Source: CAKSQF01 sp051868045 (GTDB lineage Bacteria; Bacillota; Clostridia; Oscillospirales; CAG-272). Taken from it: a stretch of 26,122 bases of DNA. Under the pieces are notes generated by a model. The model saw nothing but the letters and a program-made list of their open reading frames with translations. It ran no database searches and was not told the origin of the DNA. Below are positions 9,604-18,040 of the stretch, piece by piece (positions within the stretch are counted from its first letter, which is position 1; every line of letters begins with the position of its first letter). The position numbers were made by a program, and so were the translations under genes. Where the stretch lies: contig JBJDZN010000050.1 in NCBI GenBank assembly GCA_051868045.1, positions 1 to 26,122 on the forward strand, given 5' to 3'.

Positions 9604-9628
9604 AACCGGGCAACAGGCTGCACGGTCA

Positions 9629-9690
9629 AGAGGCAATCAACGGGATGCCGCAGACTCCTGCGACATCCCGTCAAGTCGGTTGTTGCCTCT
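9629..9690 (+). other. Long two-part hairpin between dnaK and dnaJ
   Basis: An outer stem pairs AGAGGCAA (9629-9636) with TTGCCTCT (9683-9690). An inner 13-bp stem with one mismatch pairs 9641-9653 with 9658-9670 around a 4-base loop. No T tract follows, so full termination is unlikely. Its position suggests an attenuator, an mRNA-processing site or a 3' stabiliser that would make dnaK more abundant than dnaJ; that role is inferred. Confidence 0.65.
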
Positions 9691-9722
9691 GATGATTGTT
9701 AGAAAAGCAAAGGAGAAACGGC

Positions 9723-10868
9723 ATGGCTGACGAAAAAAGGGATTATTATGAGGTGCTTGGACTGAAAAAGGGTGCAAGTGCCGATGAAATCAAGAAGGCG
9801 TACCGCACCCTGGCGAAGAAGTACCATCCCGACATGAATCCCGGGGATAAAGATGCGGAGCGTCATTTCAAGGAGGTCGGCGAGGCATATGAGGTGCTGT
9901 CCGATCCCGACAAAAAGGCAAAATATGACCAGTACGGATTTGCCGGCGTAGACCCCAATATGGCAGGCGGCGAAGGATTTGGCGGCTTCGGTGGCGGGGG
10001 CTTCGGCGGCGATTTCGGCGATCTGGGTGACATCTTCTCCTCCATTTTCGGCGGTGCAGGCGGTTCCTCCGGTGCCCGTAGAAACGGACCCGTCCGTGGG
10101 GACGATTTGCAGATGGAGGTTACCATCTCCTTTGAGGAGGCAGTCTTCGGATGCAAAAAGGAGATCAACTATAAGCGGATCGAAAAATGTCCCACCTGTA
10201 AGGGAAGCGGTGCGGCTGCCGGAACGACGGTTGAAACCTGTTCGGTCTGCGGAGGAAGCGGACAGGTCCGCTTTACACAGCGCACCATGCTGGGTATGAT
10301 GCAGTCTACCAAGACCTGCGATTCCTGCCACGGCAGCGGTAAGATTATCAAAAATCCCTGCACCTACTGTAACGGAAAGGGTCTGGTCCGCCTGAACAAG
10401 AAGCTGGACCTTACCATCGAGGAAGGTGTGGACGACGGAACCCCCATTTCCATCAGAGGCTATGGCAATGACGGCAGAAACGGCGGTTCCGCAGGCGATC
10501 TGATTATCTTTGTGCGGGTTCGTCCCAGCCAAACCTTCGTTCGGGACGGAAACGATGTCTACTGCGAATTCCCGATTTCCTTCGTCGATGCGGCACTGGG
10601 TGCCGACGTGGATGTTCCCACGCTGGTTGAGGGCGAGACGGTTCGCTATCACATTCCCGAGGGAACTCAGACCGGAACCCGGTTTACCATCCGGGGCAAG
10701 GGTATCAAGCAGTTCAGGGGCAAGTACTACGGTAATCTGATCTTTACCGTCAAAGTTGAAACCCCCACCGGACTCAATGAGGCGCAAAAGCAGTGCCTGA
10801 GGGATTTCGCCGAAGCGGGAGGAGCCTCTGCCTCCGGCAAAAAATGGGGAAGTCGGAAAAAGAAGTAA
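9723..10868 (+). CDS. dnaJ: Chaperone protein DnaJ (Hsp40, type I)
   Basis: DnaJ is the co-chaperone that delivers clients to DnaK and stimulates its ATPase. The 381-residue product has all type I parts. The J domain spans about 5-70 with the HPD motif at 35-37. A glycine/phenylalanine-rich linker follows (about 80-120). Four CxxCxGxG zinc repeats start at Cys156, Cys173, Cys199 and Cys213, and C-terminal substrate-binding domains complete it. AAAGGAG immediately upstream sets the ATG at 9723 rather than the in-frame TTG at 9696. It is the fourth gene of the CIRCE-controlled operon, separated from dnaK by the hairpin at 9629-9690. Confidence 0.98.
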   Translation: MADEKRDYYEVLGLKKGASADEIKKAYRTLAKKYHPDMNPGDKDAERHFKEVGEAYEVLSDPDKKAKYDQYGFAGVDPNMAGGEGFGGFGGGGFGGDFGDLGDIFSSIFGGAGGSSGARRNGPVRGDDLQMEVTISFEEAVFGCKKEINYKRIEKCPTCKGSGAAAGTTVETCSVCGGSGQVRFTQRTMLGMMQSTKTCDSCHGSGKIIKNPCTYCNGKGLVRLNKKLDLTIEEGVDDGTPISIRGYGNDGRNGGSAGDLIIFVRVRPSQTFVRDGNDVYCEFPISFVDAALGADVDVPTLVEGETVRYHIPEGTQTGTRFTIRGKGIKQFRGKYYGNLIFTVKVETPTGLNEAQKQCLRDFAEAGGASASGKKWGSRKKK

Positions 10869-10878
10869 CGGGATTTTG

Positions 10879-10913
10879 AAGTCCTGCTCCTGATTTCACT
10901 TTGGGGCGGACTT
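10879..10913 (+). other. Hairpin between dnaJ and prmA
   Basis: AAGTCC (10879-10884) pairs with GGACTT (10908-10913), and inside it GCTCC pairs with GGGGC after a one-base bulge. No T tract follows, so read-through from dnaJ into prmA is expected, perhaps reduced. Confidence 0.4.
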
Positions 10914-10976
10914 ACGTCCTGCGGATGCTGATGGTATGATGAAACAGCGGATGATTTGGAAAGGTTAGGTATTTTG

Positions 10977-11912
10977 ATGGTAAACGATTGGACACAGATC
11001 AAGGTCACCTGCAAGCATAAGGATTTGGACGAGCTGTGTGCCGTCATGAGTATGCTGGATAATGGGCTGATGATCGAGGATTACAGCGACATTGACGAGA
11101 ATCTCAAGCCCATGTACGGCGAACTGATTGACGACAGCATTCTGAAGGCGGATCCTGATGTGGCATCGGTCAGCATTTTCGTTCCCAAGGAGAAGAACTA
11201 TCCCGATTACCTGGCTTTTCTGAACGACCGTCTGCCTGCGCTGGGACTGGACTGTCAGATCAGTGTCGAAGGGCTGAAGGAAGAGGACTGGTATAATGCC
11301 TGGAAGGCAGGCTATGAGCCGGTTCATATCGGCAATCACCTGACGGTGGTTCCGGCATGGCAGGAGTATCAGGCGAAAGATGATGAGATCACCATCCGCA
11401 TGGACCCCGGCATGGCGTTTGGTACGGGAACCCACGAGACCACCCGCCTTTGCGCGGCAATGGTGGAAAAGCATATGCCCAAGGGGGCAAGAGTGTTGGA
11501 TATCGGGACGGGAAGCGGGATTCTTTCCCTGTTTGCCCTGAAATTGGGCGCACGGTCTGCCAATGCTTATGATATTGACCCGGTTGCCGTCCGTGTGGCC
11601 AGGGAAAATGCCGTGGACAATCAGGTTGAAGGTTTTTTCTGCGATACCTCCGATCTTCTCAAAAATGTGGATCTTTCAAAGGGTCCCTACGGTTTCGCCA
11701 TGGCAAATATTGTTGCCGATATTCTTATCAGGATGTCGAAGGATGTGAGTCCGTACCTTGCGGACGGAGCCAAGCTGGTCTGCTCCGGCATTATCGAGGA
11801 TCGGTGCGAGGACGTGAAGGCAGCTATGGAGGCAGTGGGGCTGACCCTGTGCGATCAGGACTCCGAAAATGACTGGAAGGTTCTCGTGTTTGAAAAGACA
11901 TCTGCAGTATAA
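10977..11912 (+). CDS. prmA: Ribosomal protein L11 methyltransferase (PrmA)
   Basis: PrmA uses S-adenosylmethionine to methylate ribosomal protein L11. The 311-residue product has an N-terminal L11-binding region, the linker WYNAWKAGYEPVHIG, then DPGMAFGTGTHETTRLC. The SAM-binding motif I is VLDIGTGSGILSL, and ANIVADILI is the post-motif found in PrmA. The ATG at 10977 follows TTAGG by 7 bases. prmA follows dnaJ in many Firmicutes (yqeT in Bacillus subtilis), which supports the call. Here the usual downstream partners (rsmE, mtaB) are missing and a terminator follows directly. Confidence 0.95.
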   Translation: MVNDWTQIKVTCKHKDLDELCAVMSMLDNGLMIEDYSDIDENLKPMYGELIDDSILKADPDVASVSIFVPKEKNYPDYLAFLNDRLPALGLDCQISVEGLKEEDWYNAWKAGYEPVHIGNHLTVVPAWQEYQAKDDEITIRMDPGMAFGTGTHETTRLCAAMVEKHMPKGARVLDIGTGSGILSLFALKLGARSANAYDIDPVAVRVARENAVDNQVEGFFCDTSDLLKNVDLSKGPYGFAMANIVADILIRMSKDVSPYLADGAKLVCSGIIEDRCEDVKAAMEAVGLTLCDQDSENDWKVLVFEKTSAV

Positions 11913-11919
11913 CTGAGAT

Positions 11920-11957
11920 TCCCGTGCTCGTCTTTCAGGCGGACACGGGAGATTTTT
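11920..11957 (+). terminator. Intrinsic terminator of the heat-shock operon
   Basis: TCCCGTG (11920-11926) pairs with CACGGGA (11944-11950), with further G-T-rich pairing inside, and five T residues follow at 11953-11957. It lies 7 bases after the prmA stop codon. Confidence 0.8.
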
Positions 11958-12013
11958 ATCGCATAAAGCTTGGAAAATATAGGGAAAACCATGGAATTTA
12001 TAGAAATTCGGAC

Positions 12014-12042
12014 TTGACAAGCGACCGTTTATGTGCTATAAT
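12014..12042 (+). promoter_or_regulatory. Consensus promoter of the small lipoprotein gene
   Basis: TTGACA (12014-12019), a 17-base spacer and TATAAT (12037-12042), with a TGC extended -10 element. Both hexamers are perfect, which predicts strong constitutive expression. Confidence 0.9.
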
Positions 12043-12081
12043 AAAAAAAATCAATGATAGTGAATAAAGAAGGAGTTTCCC

Positions 12082-12477
12082 ATGAAAAAAATTCTGACAC
12101 TTGTGGTTTTGCTTGCTGTATCGCTGACGGTTATTGCCTGCGGCGGAAAGAATACCGAACAGACATCAGACAGCACGACAACAGGAGCAGTTGCTACCTC
12201 CACACCTGATACAACCTCCACACCCGATACGACGACTGCTGAAAATCCTTCGACCTCCGGTACGACGGATTCCGGCGAGACCGGCGAGACCGGCGAGACC
12301 GGTGAGAATCCTGGTGTAACAGTGCCTCAAACCTCCGATTCTTCGGGATCTTCCCCCGAAGTGACAACGACTCAGGAGCCTGCTGTTACCAGCCAAAAAC
12401 CTGCGGTGACCACAACCATCCGGGAAGGTGAGGCAACCGATGATGAAGGATGGGGTCCTATAATTCCTCTGGGTTGA
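12082..12477 (+). CDS. Small Thr/Ser-rich lipoprotein of unknown function
   Basis: The 131-residue product starts with a lipoprotein signal peptide: MKK, a hydrophobic stretch and the lipobox VIAC, with Cys20 as the expected lipidated residue. The mature part is almost entirely low-complexity Thr, Ser, Pro, Gly and Glu with no recognisable domain. It contains STPDTT twice and GET three times, and ends in a short less repetitive tail (DDEGWGPIIPLG). AGGAG lies just upstream of the ATG. It sits alone between a perfect promoter and a 16-bp-stem terminator, so it is a single-gene unit that may be highly expressed. The long disordered region resembles a surface spacer; whether the short tail does anything is unknown. 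The open frame, signal and context make it a real gene, but no function can be assigned. Confidence 0.8.
   Translation: MKKILTLVVLLAVSLTVIACGGKNTEQTSDSTTTGAVATSTPDTTSTPDTTTAENPSTSGTTDSGETGETGETGENPGVTVPQTSDSSGSSPEVTTTQEPAVTSQKPAVTTTIREGEATDDEGWGPIIPLG
12196..12230 (+). repeat. 18-bp tandem duplication in the lipoprotein gene
   Basis: Two copies of ACCTCCACACCTGATAC (second copy with one change, CCC for CCT) begin at 12196 and 12214, encoding STPDTT twice. Confidence 0.8.
12274..12309 (+). repeat. 9-bp tandem repeat in the lipoprotein gene
   Basis: GGCGAGACC occurs three times in a row (12274-12300), followed by a degenerate fourth unit GGTGAGAAT (12301-12309). It encodes Gly-Glu-Thr units. 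The period is a multiple of three, so slippage would change length without breaking the frame. Confidence 0.85.
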
Positions 12478-12505
12478 TTCGGAAGACGAATGTCCGTTAC
12501 TTTTG

Positions 12506-12547
12506 AAATTCCTGTCTGCACATTTTGGTGCAGACAGGAATTTCTTT
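12506..12547 (+). terminator. Intrinsic terminator of the lipoprotein gene
   Basis: A perfect 16-bp stem pairs 12506-12521 with 12528-12543 around the loop ATTTTG, and the distal arm runs into TTTCTTT. It lies about 30 bases after the stop codon. Confidence 0.9.
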
Positions 12548-12557
12548 AGGCAAAGGC

Positions 12558-12586
12558 TTGACTTTTCATCGAAAAAATGGTAAAAT
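12558..12586 (+). promoter_or_regulatory. Promoter of the topoisomerase-addBA unit
   Basis: TTGACT (12558-12563), a 17-base spacer and TAAAAT (12581-12586), with a TGG extended -10. It is the only clear promoter before 21587, so it may drive the topoisomerase gene together with addB and addA. Confidence 0.8.
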
Positions 12587-12624
12587 AACCTCAAATAGAA
12601 GATCAGAAAGGCATGGTCAGATAA

Positions 12625-14631
12625 ATGGCAAAAAAGAGCAAGGGAATCGAATACGGCGACGACAGCATAGAGAGTCTCAAGGGTGCGGACCGTGTCCGGA
12701 AGAAACCCGAAGTATTTCTGGGAACCAGCGGACTTGAGGGCTGTGAACACGCCTTTTTCGAGATCCTGTCCAACTCGCTGGATGAGGCAAGAGAGGGATA
12801 CGGTAACATTATCCGAATCACGATCTGGAAGGATAAATCGGTAGAGGTGGAGGATGACGGACGGGGCGTCCCCATGGGCTGGAATGAGAAGCAGGGACGC
12901 TATAACTGGGATCTGATCTACTGTGAGCTGTATGCCAGCGGAAAATACCAGAACAACAGCGACAACTCCGCCTATCAGTATTCACTGGGTACCAACGGAC
13001 TGGGTGCCTGTGCGACCCAGTGTTCCTCCGAATATATGGATGTCTACTCCTACAGCGGCGGTAAGGTCTCCACCATGCACTTCAAAAAGGGAAATCCCGT
13101 GGGGGAACTGTCGGTCAAGGACATTCCCAGAAATTCCGCCAAAAAGCACGGAACCGTCATTCGCTGGCGTTCCGATCTGGAGGTCTTTAAATCCATTGAT
13201 ATGCCCAAGGAGTTCTTTGTCGAGACGCTGAAACGTCAGGCAGTGGTCAACGCCGGTGTTCGCTTTATCCTCAAATACGAAAACGAGGATGACAGCGTCT
13301 TTGAACAGGAATTCTACTACGAAACCGGTATTGAGGAACGGGTGCGGGAGCTGTCGCTGGGCAAGGCGATAACCGAACCCAAAACCATCCGCAAGGAGAC
13401 AAAGGGCAGGGACCGTGCCGATCTGCCCGAGTATAAGCTGCTCATCGAGGCGTCCTTTTGCTTTACCGATTCCACCGTATCGGCGACCGAGTATTATCAC
13501 AATTCCAGCTGGCTGGAATACGGCGGATCCCCTGAGGATGCGGCAAAATCGGCATTTTTGTCGGCGATTCATAAGTTTTTGAAGGATACCAACCGCTATA
13601 AAAAGTCCGACAACAAAATCAATTTCAGCGATATTGAGGAATGTCTGGTGCTGGTGACCAGCAGTTTCTCCACCACCACCTCCTACGAAAATCAGACCAA
13701 AAAGAAGATTGACAACGAGTTCATCAAGCAGGCGATGACTGAGATGTTCAAGTCGGAACTGGAAAGCTACTTCATCGAGTATCCGATGGATGCCGATCGG
13801 ATCGCCGATCGGATCCTTGCCAACCGGACCATCCGGGAAAGTGCCATGGCGGCAAGGGATATGACCAAAAAGAAGCTGACTGGCAACACCGATGTGGCAA
13901 ACCGGGTCGAGAAGTTCATCTCCTGCCGTTCCAAGGACCCTGATGTCCGGGAACTGTATATCGTCGAGGGTGACAGTGCGGCGACCTCCTGTAAACTGGG
14001 AAGATCGGCAGAGTTCCAGGCAATCATGCCGGTGCGGGGCAAGACCCTGAACTGTCAGAAGTCCTCTTATGAGAAGATTATGAAGAGCGAGATCATCACC
14101 GATCTGCTGAAGGTCATTGGGTGCGGGGTAGAGATCAAGCATAAGGATAAGAATCTGTCGCTGTTCAGCCCTGATCAGTTGAAATGGAATCGGATTGTCA
14201 TCTGTACCGATGCGGACGAGGACGGCTATCAGATCAGAGCCCTGCTTCTGACGCTGTTTTACCGTCTGCTTCCCACCCTTTTGAAGATGGGCAAAATCTA
14301 TATTGCCGAGTCTCCCTTGTTTGAGATCAACACCAAGAATGATACCTTCTTTGCCTATGATGAGCGGGAGCGGGTTGCCATCGTAAAACAGCTTGAGGAA
14401 TCGGGTCAGAAGTACACCATCCAGCGTTCGAAAGGTCTGGGTGAGAACGAGCCGGAAATGATGTGGCAGACCACCATGAATCCCGCCACCCGTCGGCTGA
14501 TTCGGGTCTGCGAGGCAGACGCTGCCGAAACCGCAAAGATACTGGACATGCTTCTGGGGGACAATCTGGAGGCACGGAAAAAATATATTGCGGAAAACGG
14601 GTACAAGTTTATGACCGAGGTGGATGTCTGA
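12625..14631 (+). CDS. Type II DNA topoisomerase B subunit (GyrB/ParE-like), divergent
   Basis: This is an ATPase/TOPRIM subunit of a type IIA topoisomerase, which needs a GyrA/ParC-type partner to pass one duplex through another. The 668-residue product keeps the family's parts in order. The GHKL ATPase has EILSNSLDEA, DDGRGVPMGW and GTNGLGACATQCSSEY. The transducer has QTK at 357-359. TOPRIM has EGDSA from Glu448 and DADEDG at 529-534. KGLGE starts at 603. Several motifs deviate from GyrB/ParE: SNS for DNS/DNA, EGDSAATS for EGDSAGGS, DADEDG for DADVDG. The catalytic acids Glu448, Asp529 and Asp531 are present. No GyrA/ParC gene lies in this window; addB follows 64 bases later without a terminator. 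It is more likely an extra topoisomerase of Clostridia than the main gyrase, so no gene symbol is given. Confidence 0.85.
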   Translation: MAKKSKGIEYGDDSIESLKGADRVRKKPEVFLGTSGLEGCEHAFFEILSNSLDEAREGYGNIIRITIWKDKSVEVEDDGRGVPMGWNEKQGRYNWDLIYCELYASGKYQNNSDNSAYQYSLGTNGLGACATQCSSEYMDVYSYSGGKVSTMHFKKGNPVGELSVKDIPRNSAKKHGTVIRWRSDLEVFKSIDMPKEFFVETLKRQAVVNAGVRFILKYENEDDSVFEQEFYYETGIEERVRELSLGKAITEPKTIRKETKGRDRADLPEYKLLIEASFCFTDSTVSATEYYHNSSWLEYGGSPEDAAKSAFLSAIHKFLKDTNRYKKSDNKINFSDIEECLVLVTSSFSTTTSYENQTKKKIDNEFIKQAMTEMFKSELESYFIEYPMDADRIADRILANRTIRESAMAARDMTKKKLTGNTDVANRVEKFISCRSKDPDVRELYIVEGDSAATSCKLGRSAEFQAIMPVRGKTLNCQKSSYEKIMKSEIITDLLKVIGCGVEIKHKDKNLSLFSPDQLKWNRIVICTDADEDGYQIRALLLTLFYRLLPTLLKMGKIYIAESPLFEINTKNDTFFAYDERERVAIVKQLEESGQKYTIQRSKGLGENEPEMMWQTTMNPATRRLIRVCEADAAETAKILDMLLGDNLEARKKYIAENGYKFMTEVDV

Positions 14632-14695
14632 GCCGGGTTTGACAGGCTTCTGACCGAAACAGCACAGGAGTCAATGAAGAAAGGAAAGACAGATC

Positions 14696-17600
14696 ATGGT
14701 ACAGCTTGTTTACGGAAGAGCGGGAAGCGGAAAAACCACGCTGCTCTACGATCGGATCAGGCAGGATGCAAAAGCAGGACGCAAGGTCCTGCTTTTAGTC
14801 CCGGATCAGCAGGTTTTTGAGTCCGAGCGACGGATTTGCGAGGAAAAGATTGTGGGATTCTCGGTGGAGGCGGCGGGCTTTTCCAGACTGTGCAATCAGA
14901 TTTTCCGCCGTTTCGGGGGACTGTGCTACCATTATATCGGGAAAGGGGCTAAGCTGCTGGTCATGTGGCGTGCGCTCTGTACCCTTTCCGAGGTATTGGA
15001 GGAGTATCGGAATCTGTCACTGGACGATCTGTCCATTCTGTCGCCGATGCAGAAGACCATCGAGGAGATGGAACGGTGCAAAATCACCCCGGAGGATCTG
15101 GAAAAATCGGCGGCATTGCTTACGGAAACCGATGAGAGACTGAAGCGGAAGTTGAACGACCTGTCAAGAATCTATTCGCTGGACCTTCATCTGCTCCATC
15201 AAAATTACGACAATCCCGAGGAGGATCTGACCCGTGCGGCAAAACTCCTTGAGGATCACGACTATTTTACCGGAATGCAGGTTTATATCGACGGCTTTGA
15301 CAGCTACACGCCCCAGGAGGCGGATGTTATCCGTCACATTTTCAGACAGGCGGAGAATGTTACCGTCAGCGTACCCTGCCTGCCTCATGAGCGGATGGAA
15401 ATGTTTCAGAATGTCAAGCGCAGCGAACGGCTGATCGGTCGGCTGATTCAGGAGTGCGGTTGTGAAATGCTTCCTCCGGTGGTGCTGGAGGACAGAAAGG
15501 GCGTGAAAAGTGAGGAACTCCGCTTTCTGACCGATCACATCTGGAATTTCAGCGGAGAAAGCTATCCCGATGCCCCAAAGGACCTGACTTTGACCTCAGC
15601 TCCGGATATGTATGCAGAGGCTGAGGCAGTCGCCTGCGAAATCGCCCGATTGGTGCAGGAGGAAGGGGTACGCTATCGTGACATTGCCGTTGTCATGCGT
15701 TCCACGCCATCATATGAGGGAATTCTCGATCAGGCGTTTGAAAAATATGGGATCCCCTGCTTTTCTTCAACCCGGACGAAGCTCCGGATGAAGCCTCAGA
15801 TTCGTCTGATCGGGTCGGCGCTTGCCATTGCAGGGGGAAACTGGCGGTATGAGGATGTGATCTCCTATCTTCGGTGCGGGCTCTGCGGCATCGACCGTCA
15901 GGACTGCGATCTGCTGGAGGAATATGCCTCAACCTGGAACATCAGCGGCAGACAATGGTACAGCGAGGACCCCTGGAATATGAATCCCGAGGGCTTCACC
16001 ACCGAATGCTCTGAGGAAAGTCTGGCGGAGCTTGCCAGACTGGAGGAACTGCGCAGAAAACTGACAGAGCCACTGCTTCGTCTTCAGGATGCCTTCCGCT
16101 CGGAACCCGACGTCCGCAGGGCATCCGAGGCACTGTATGAGTATCTATTGCAGATGAATCTGCCCGAACAGCTGACCAAAGAGGAAGAAGACCTCCGCAA
16201 AGACGGTCGGCTTGCCGAGGCGCAGGAGAGTGTTCAGGTGTGGGATGCCATTCTGTCGGCGATGGACGATCTGGTGACAGTGGCAGGCGATCTGCCTGTA
16301 CAGGCAGGAAGTTACTCCGATCTGCTGTTCACCGTCTTTGACAGCGTGGACATCGGAAAAATTCCCGCCAGAGTGGATGAGGTGATTCTGGGCGACCCCG
16401 GACTGCTGCATAAGCCCAACATCCGCCACGCTTTCCTGCTGGGACTTTGCGAAGGGGTCTTTCCGGCGGCAGTGACCGAGGACTCCATCTTTGGTGACGA
16501 TGACCGACAGCGTCTCGAACTGGCAGGACTGGAACTGGAAGAAAACTGCGAAATTCAGGCGGTTAAGGAACTGTATGGGGTATACCGTGCCCTTTCGGTG
16601 CCCTCTGAGGCACTGCATCTGTTCTACCATGCCGATCTGAACCCATCGGTGGCAGTGTTTGCCATTCAATCCCTGTTCCCGAAACTGGAAGTCAGGGACT
16701 TTTCCGGACTTCCCCCTGAAGATTTGATCCGGGGAGCCAATACTGCCTTTGAATATGCCGCCGGACGACCGGACAGTCAGACGGGAAGGGAAATTCTGCG
16801 CCTTCTTGCCGATTATCCCGAATACGATGCCCGAATCCGGTCGCTGGGATTTTCCTTGGGAGAGCAAAACTGCCGTCTCTCGAAGGACACCGCCGATTTG
16901 CTTATGAAGCGGGGGCTGAATCTGACTCAGGCACGGATTGAAAACTTTGTCAAATGCCCCTTTTCCTATTATGCCAGAAACATTCTCCGCCTGAGGGAGA
17001 CGGTCAGCGATGACTTTGAGACAAGGGACGTGGGCAACTTCATGCACAGCGTCTTTGAGAACTTCCTCCTTCTGCTGGAGGGGCGCAGTGTGAAGGAACT
17101 GGACGATCAGACCCTTTCCGAACTTGCCGACCTGTCGGTCAATCGCTATCGGGAACAGATTGTCCGGGGAAAGACCACCGAACGGCTGGAGTTTCTCTTC
17201 GGTCGCCTGACCGAACTCTGTCGGCTGTTCATCGGCAATCTGATCGGAGAGTTCCGAAACTCCGAATTTGAACCGAAATTTGCGGAATATCCCATTGACA
17301 AGGAACCGGGTCACGTTGCTCCCCTGACCGTTCCCCTTGGCGACGGAAGAACCATCTCGATCTTCGGAAGAGTGGATCGTGTGGACAGTTATCGAACGGA
17401 GGGGAAGGTCTATCTTCGGGTGGTTGATTATAAGACGGGAGCCAAAAACTTCTCCACCGAGGATCTGAAACTGGGGCTGAATCTGCAAATGCTGATCTAT
17501 CTGTTCTCCCTGTGTGCAACCGATCAGAAGGCGTTTCTGGACGGGGTCGGATGTCAGGAAGGGGACGAGCTGCTGCCGGCGGGAATTTTGTACTATGTGG

Positions 17601-17983
17601 CAAGACCCCCGGAAATCCCGGCGGATCAGCCTCAGGTCAATGCCACCGACCGTCTGTCACAGCTTGAGAACAAGATTGCCAGAAACGGACTGCTTCTGAA
17701 CGATCTTGAAGTACTCCGTGCCATGGATCGGGATCTGGAGGGCAAATATATTCCCGTCAAGTTGACCAAGAAGGGCGTTCCCACCGCCCGTTCTCCTGTT
17801 GCCACAAAAGAAGAATTTGCGGGACTTCTGGACCAAATCAGAGAAAAAATCGCCGAAATCGGGCAGGAAATGGCGAGCGGAAAAGCATCCGCTTCTCCGT
17901 TGCAGCATCCCAGGGTGAAGGATCCCTGCAAGTACTGTGATCTGAAAAAGCTGTGCAGGGTACGGAAATATACGGAAGAATAG
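14696..17983 (+). CDS. addB: ATP-dependent helicase/nuclease subunit B (AddB/RexB)
   Basis: AddB is the second subunit of AddAB, the Gram-positive counterpart of RecBCD. The complex resects double-strand breaks and prepares 3' tails for RecA. The 1095-residue product has a Walker A motif GRAGSGKTT at 7-15, a long inactivated-helicase-like middle, and a C-terminal RecB-family nuclease with GRVDRVD and DYKTG (Asp911, Lys913). The four cysteines of the AddB iron-sulfur cluster are present: Cys754, then Cys1078, Cys1081 and Cys1087 in CKYC-x5-C. GGAAAG precedes the ATG. It is followed 57 bases later by addA, the usual order. Confidence 0.95.
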   Translation: MVQLVYGRAGSGKTTLLYDRIRQDAKAGRKVLLLVPDQQVFESERRICEEKIVGFSVEAAGFSRLCNQIFRRFGGLCYHYIGKGAKLLVMWRALCTLSEVLEEYRNLSLDDLSILSPMQKTIEEMERCKITPEDLEKSAALLTETDERLKRKLNDLSRIYSLDLHLLHQNYDNPEEDLTRAAKLLEDHDYFTGMQVYIDGFDSYTPQEADVIRHIFRQAENVTVSVPCLPHERMEMFQNVKRSERLIGRLIQECGCEMLPPVVLEDRKGVKSEELRFLTDHIWNFSGESYPDAPKDLTLTSAPDMYAEAEAVACEIARLVQEEGVRYRDIAVVMRSTPSYEGILDQAFEKYGIPCFSSTRTKLRMKPQIRLIGSALAIAGGNWRYEDVISYLRCGLCGIDRQDCDLLEEYASTWNISGRQWYSEDPWNMNPEGFTTECSEESLAELARLEELRRKLTEPLLRLQDAFRSEPDVRRASEALYEYLLQMNLPEQLTKEEEDLRKDGRLAEAQESVQVWDAILSAMDDLVTVAGDLPVQAGSYSDLLFTVFDSVDIGKIPARVDEVILGDPGLLHKPNIRHAFLLGLCEGVFPAAVTEDSIFGDDDRQRLELAGLELEENCEIQAVKELYGVYRALSVPSEALHLFYHADLNPSVAVFAIQSLFPKLEVRDFSGLPPEDLIRGANTAFEYAAGRPDSQTGREILRLLADYPEYDARIRSLGFSLGEQNCRLSKDTADLLMKRGLNLTQARIENFVKCPFSYYARNILRLRETVSDDFETRDVGNFMHSVFENFLLLLEGRSVKELDDQTLSELADLSVNRYREQIVRGKTTERLEFLFGRLTELCRLFIGNLIGEFRNSEFEPKFAEYPIDKEPGHVAPLTVPLGDGRTISIFGRVDRVDSYRTEGKVYLRVVDYKTGAKNFSTEDLKLGLNLQMLIYLFSLCATDQKAFLDGVGCQEGDELLPAGILYYVARPPEIPADQPQVNATDRLSQLENKIARNGLLLNDLEVLRAMDRDLEGKYIPVKLTKKGVPTARSPVATKEEFAGLLDQIREKIAEIGQEMASGKASASPLQHPRVKDPCKYCDLKKLCRVRKYTEE

Positions 17984-17987
17984 GTCT

Positions 17988-18008
17988 TGAACCGATGGTA
18001 TCGGTTCA
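17988..18008 (+). other. Perfect hairpin between addB and addA
   Basis: TGAACCGAT (17988-17996) pairs with ATCGGTTCA (18000-18008) around a 3-base loop, 5 bases after the addB stop. No T tract follows. It may modulate read-through or protect the addB mRNA end; the inverted repeat could also bind a protein. Confidence 0.55.
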
Positions 18009-18040
18009 TCTGAAAACAATGGAAAGGGGTTGGTGATCAT

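Noticed and set aside
10935..10940. Separate prmA promoter (TATGAT)
   Set aside because: The -10 is imperfect and the best -35 (TTACGT) is poor. Read-through from dnaJ is simpler.
12613..12624. A three-codon upstream frame ending directly at the topoisomerase start codon
   Set aside because: AGAAAGG is only one base from its ATG, too close to initiate well, and such a short frame is expected by chance.
16145..17488. A 447-codon antisense frame inside addB
   Set aside because: It mirrors the addB coding strand, has no start signals and resembles no protein family.
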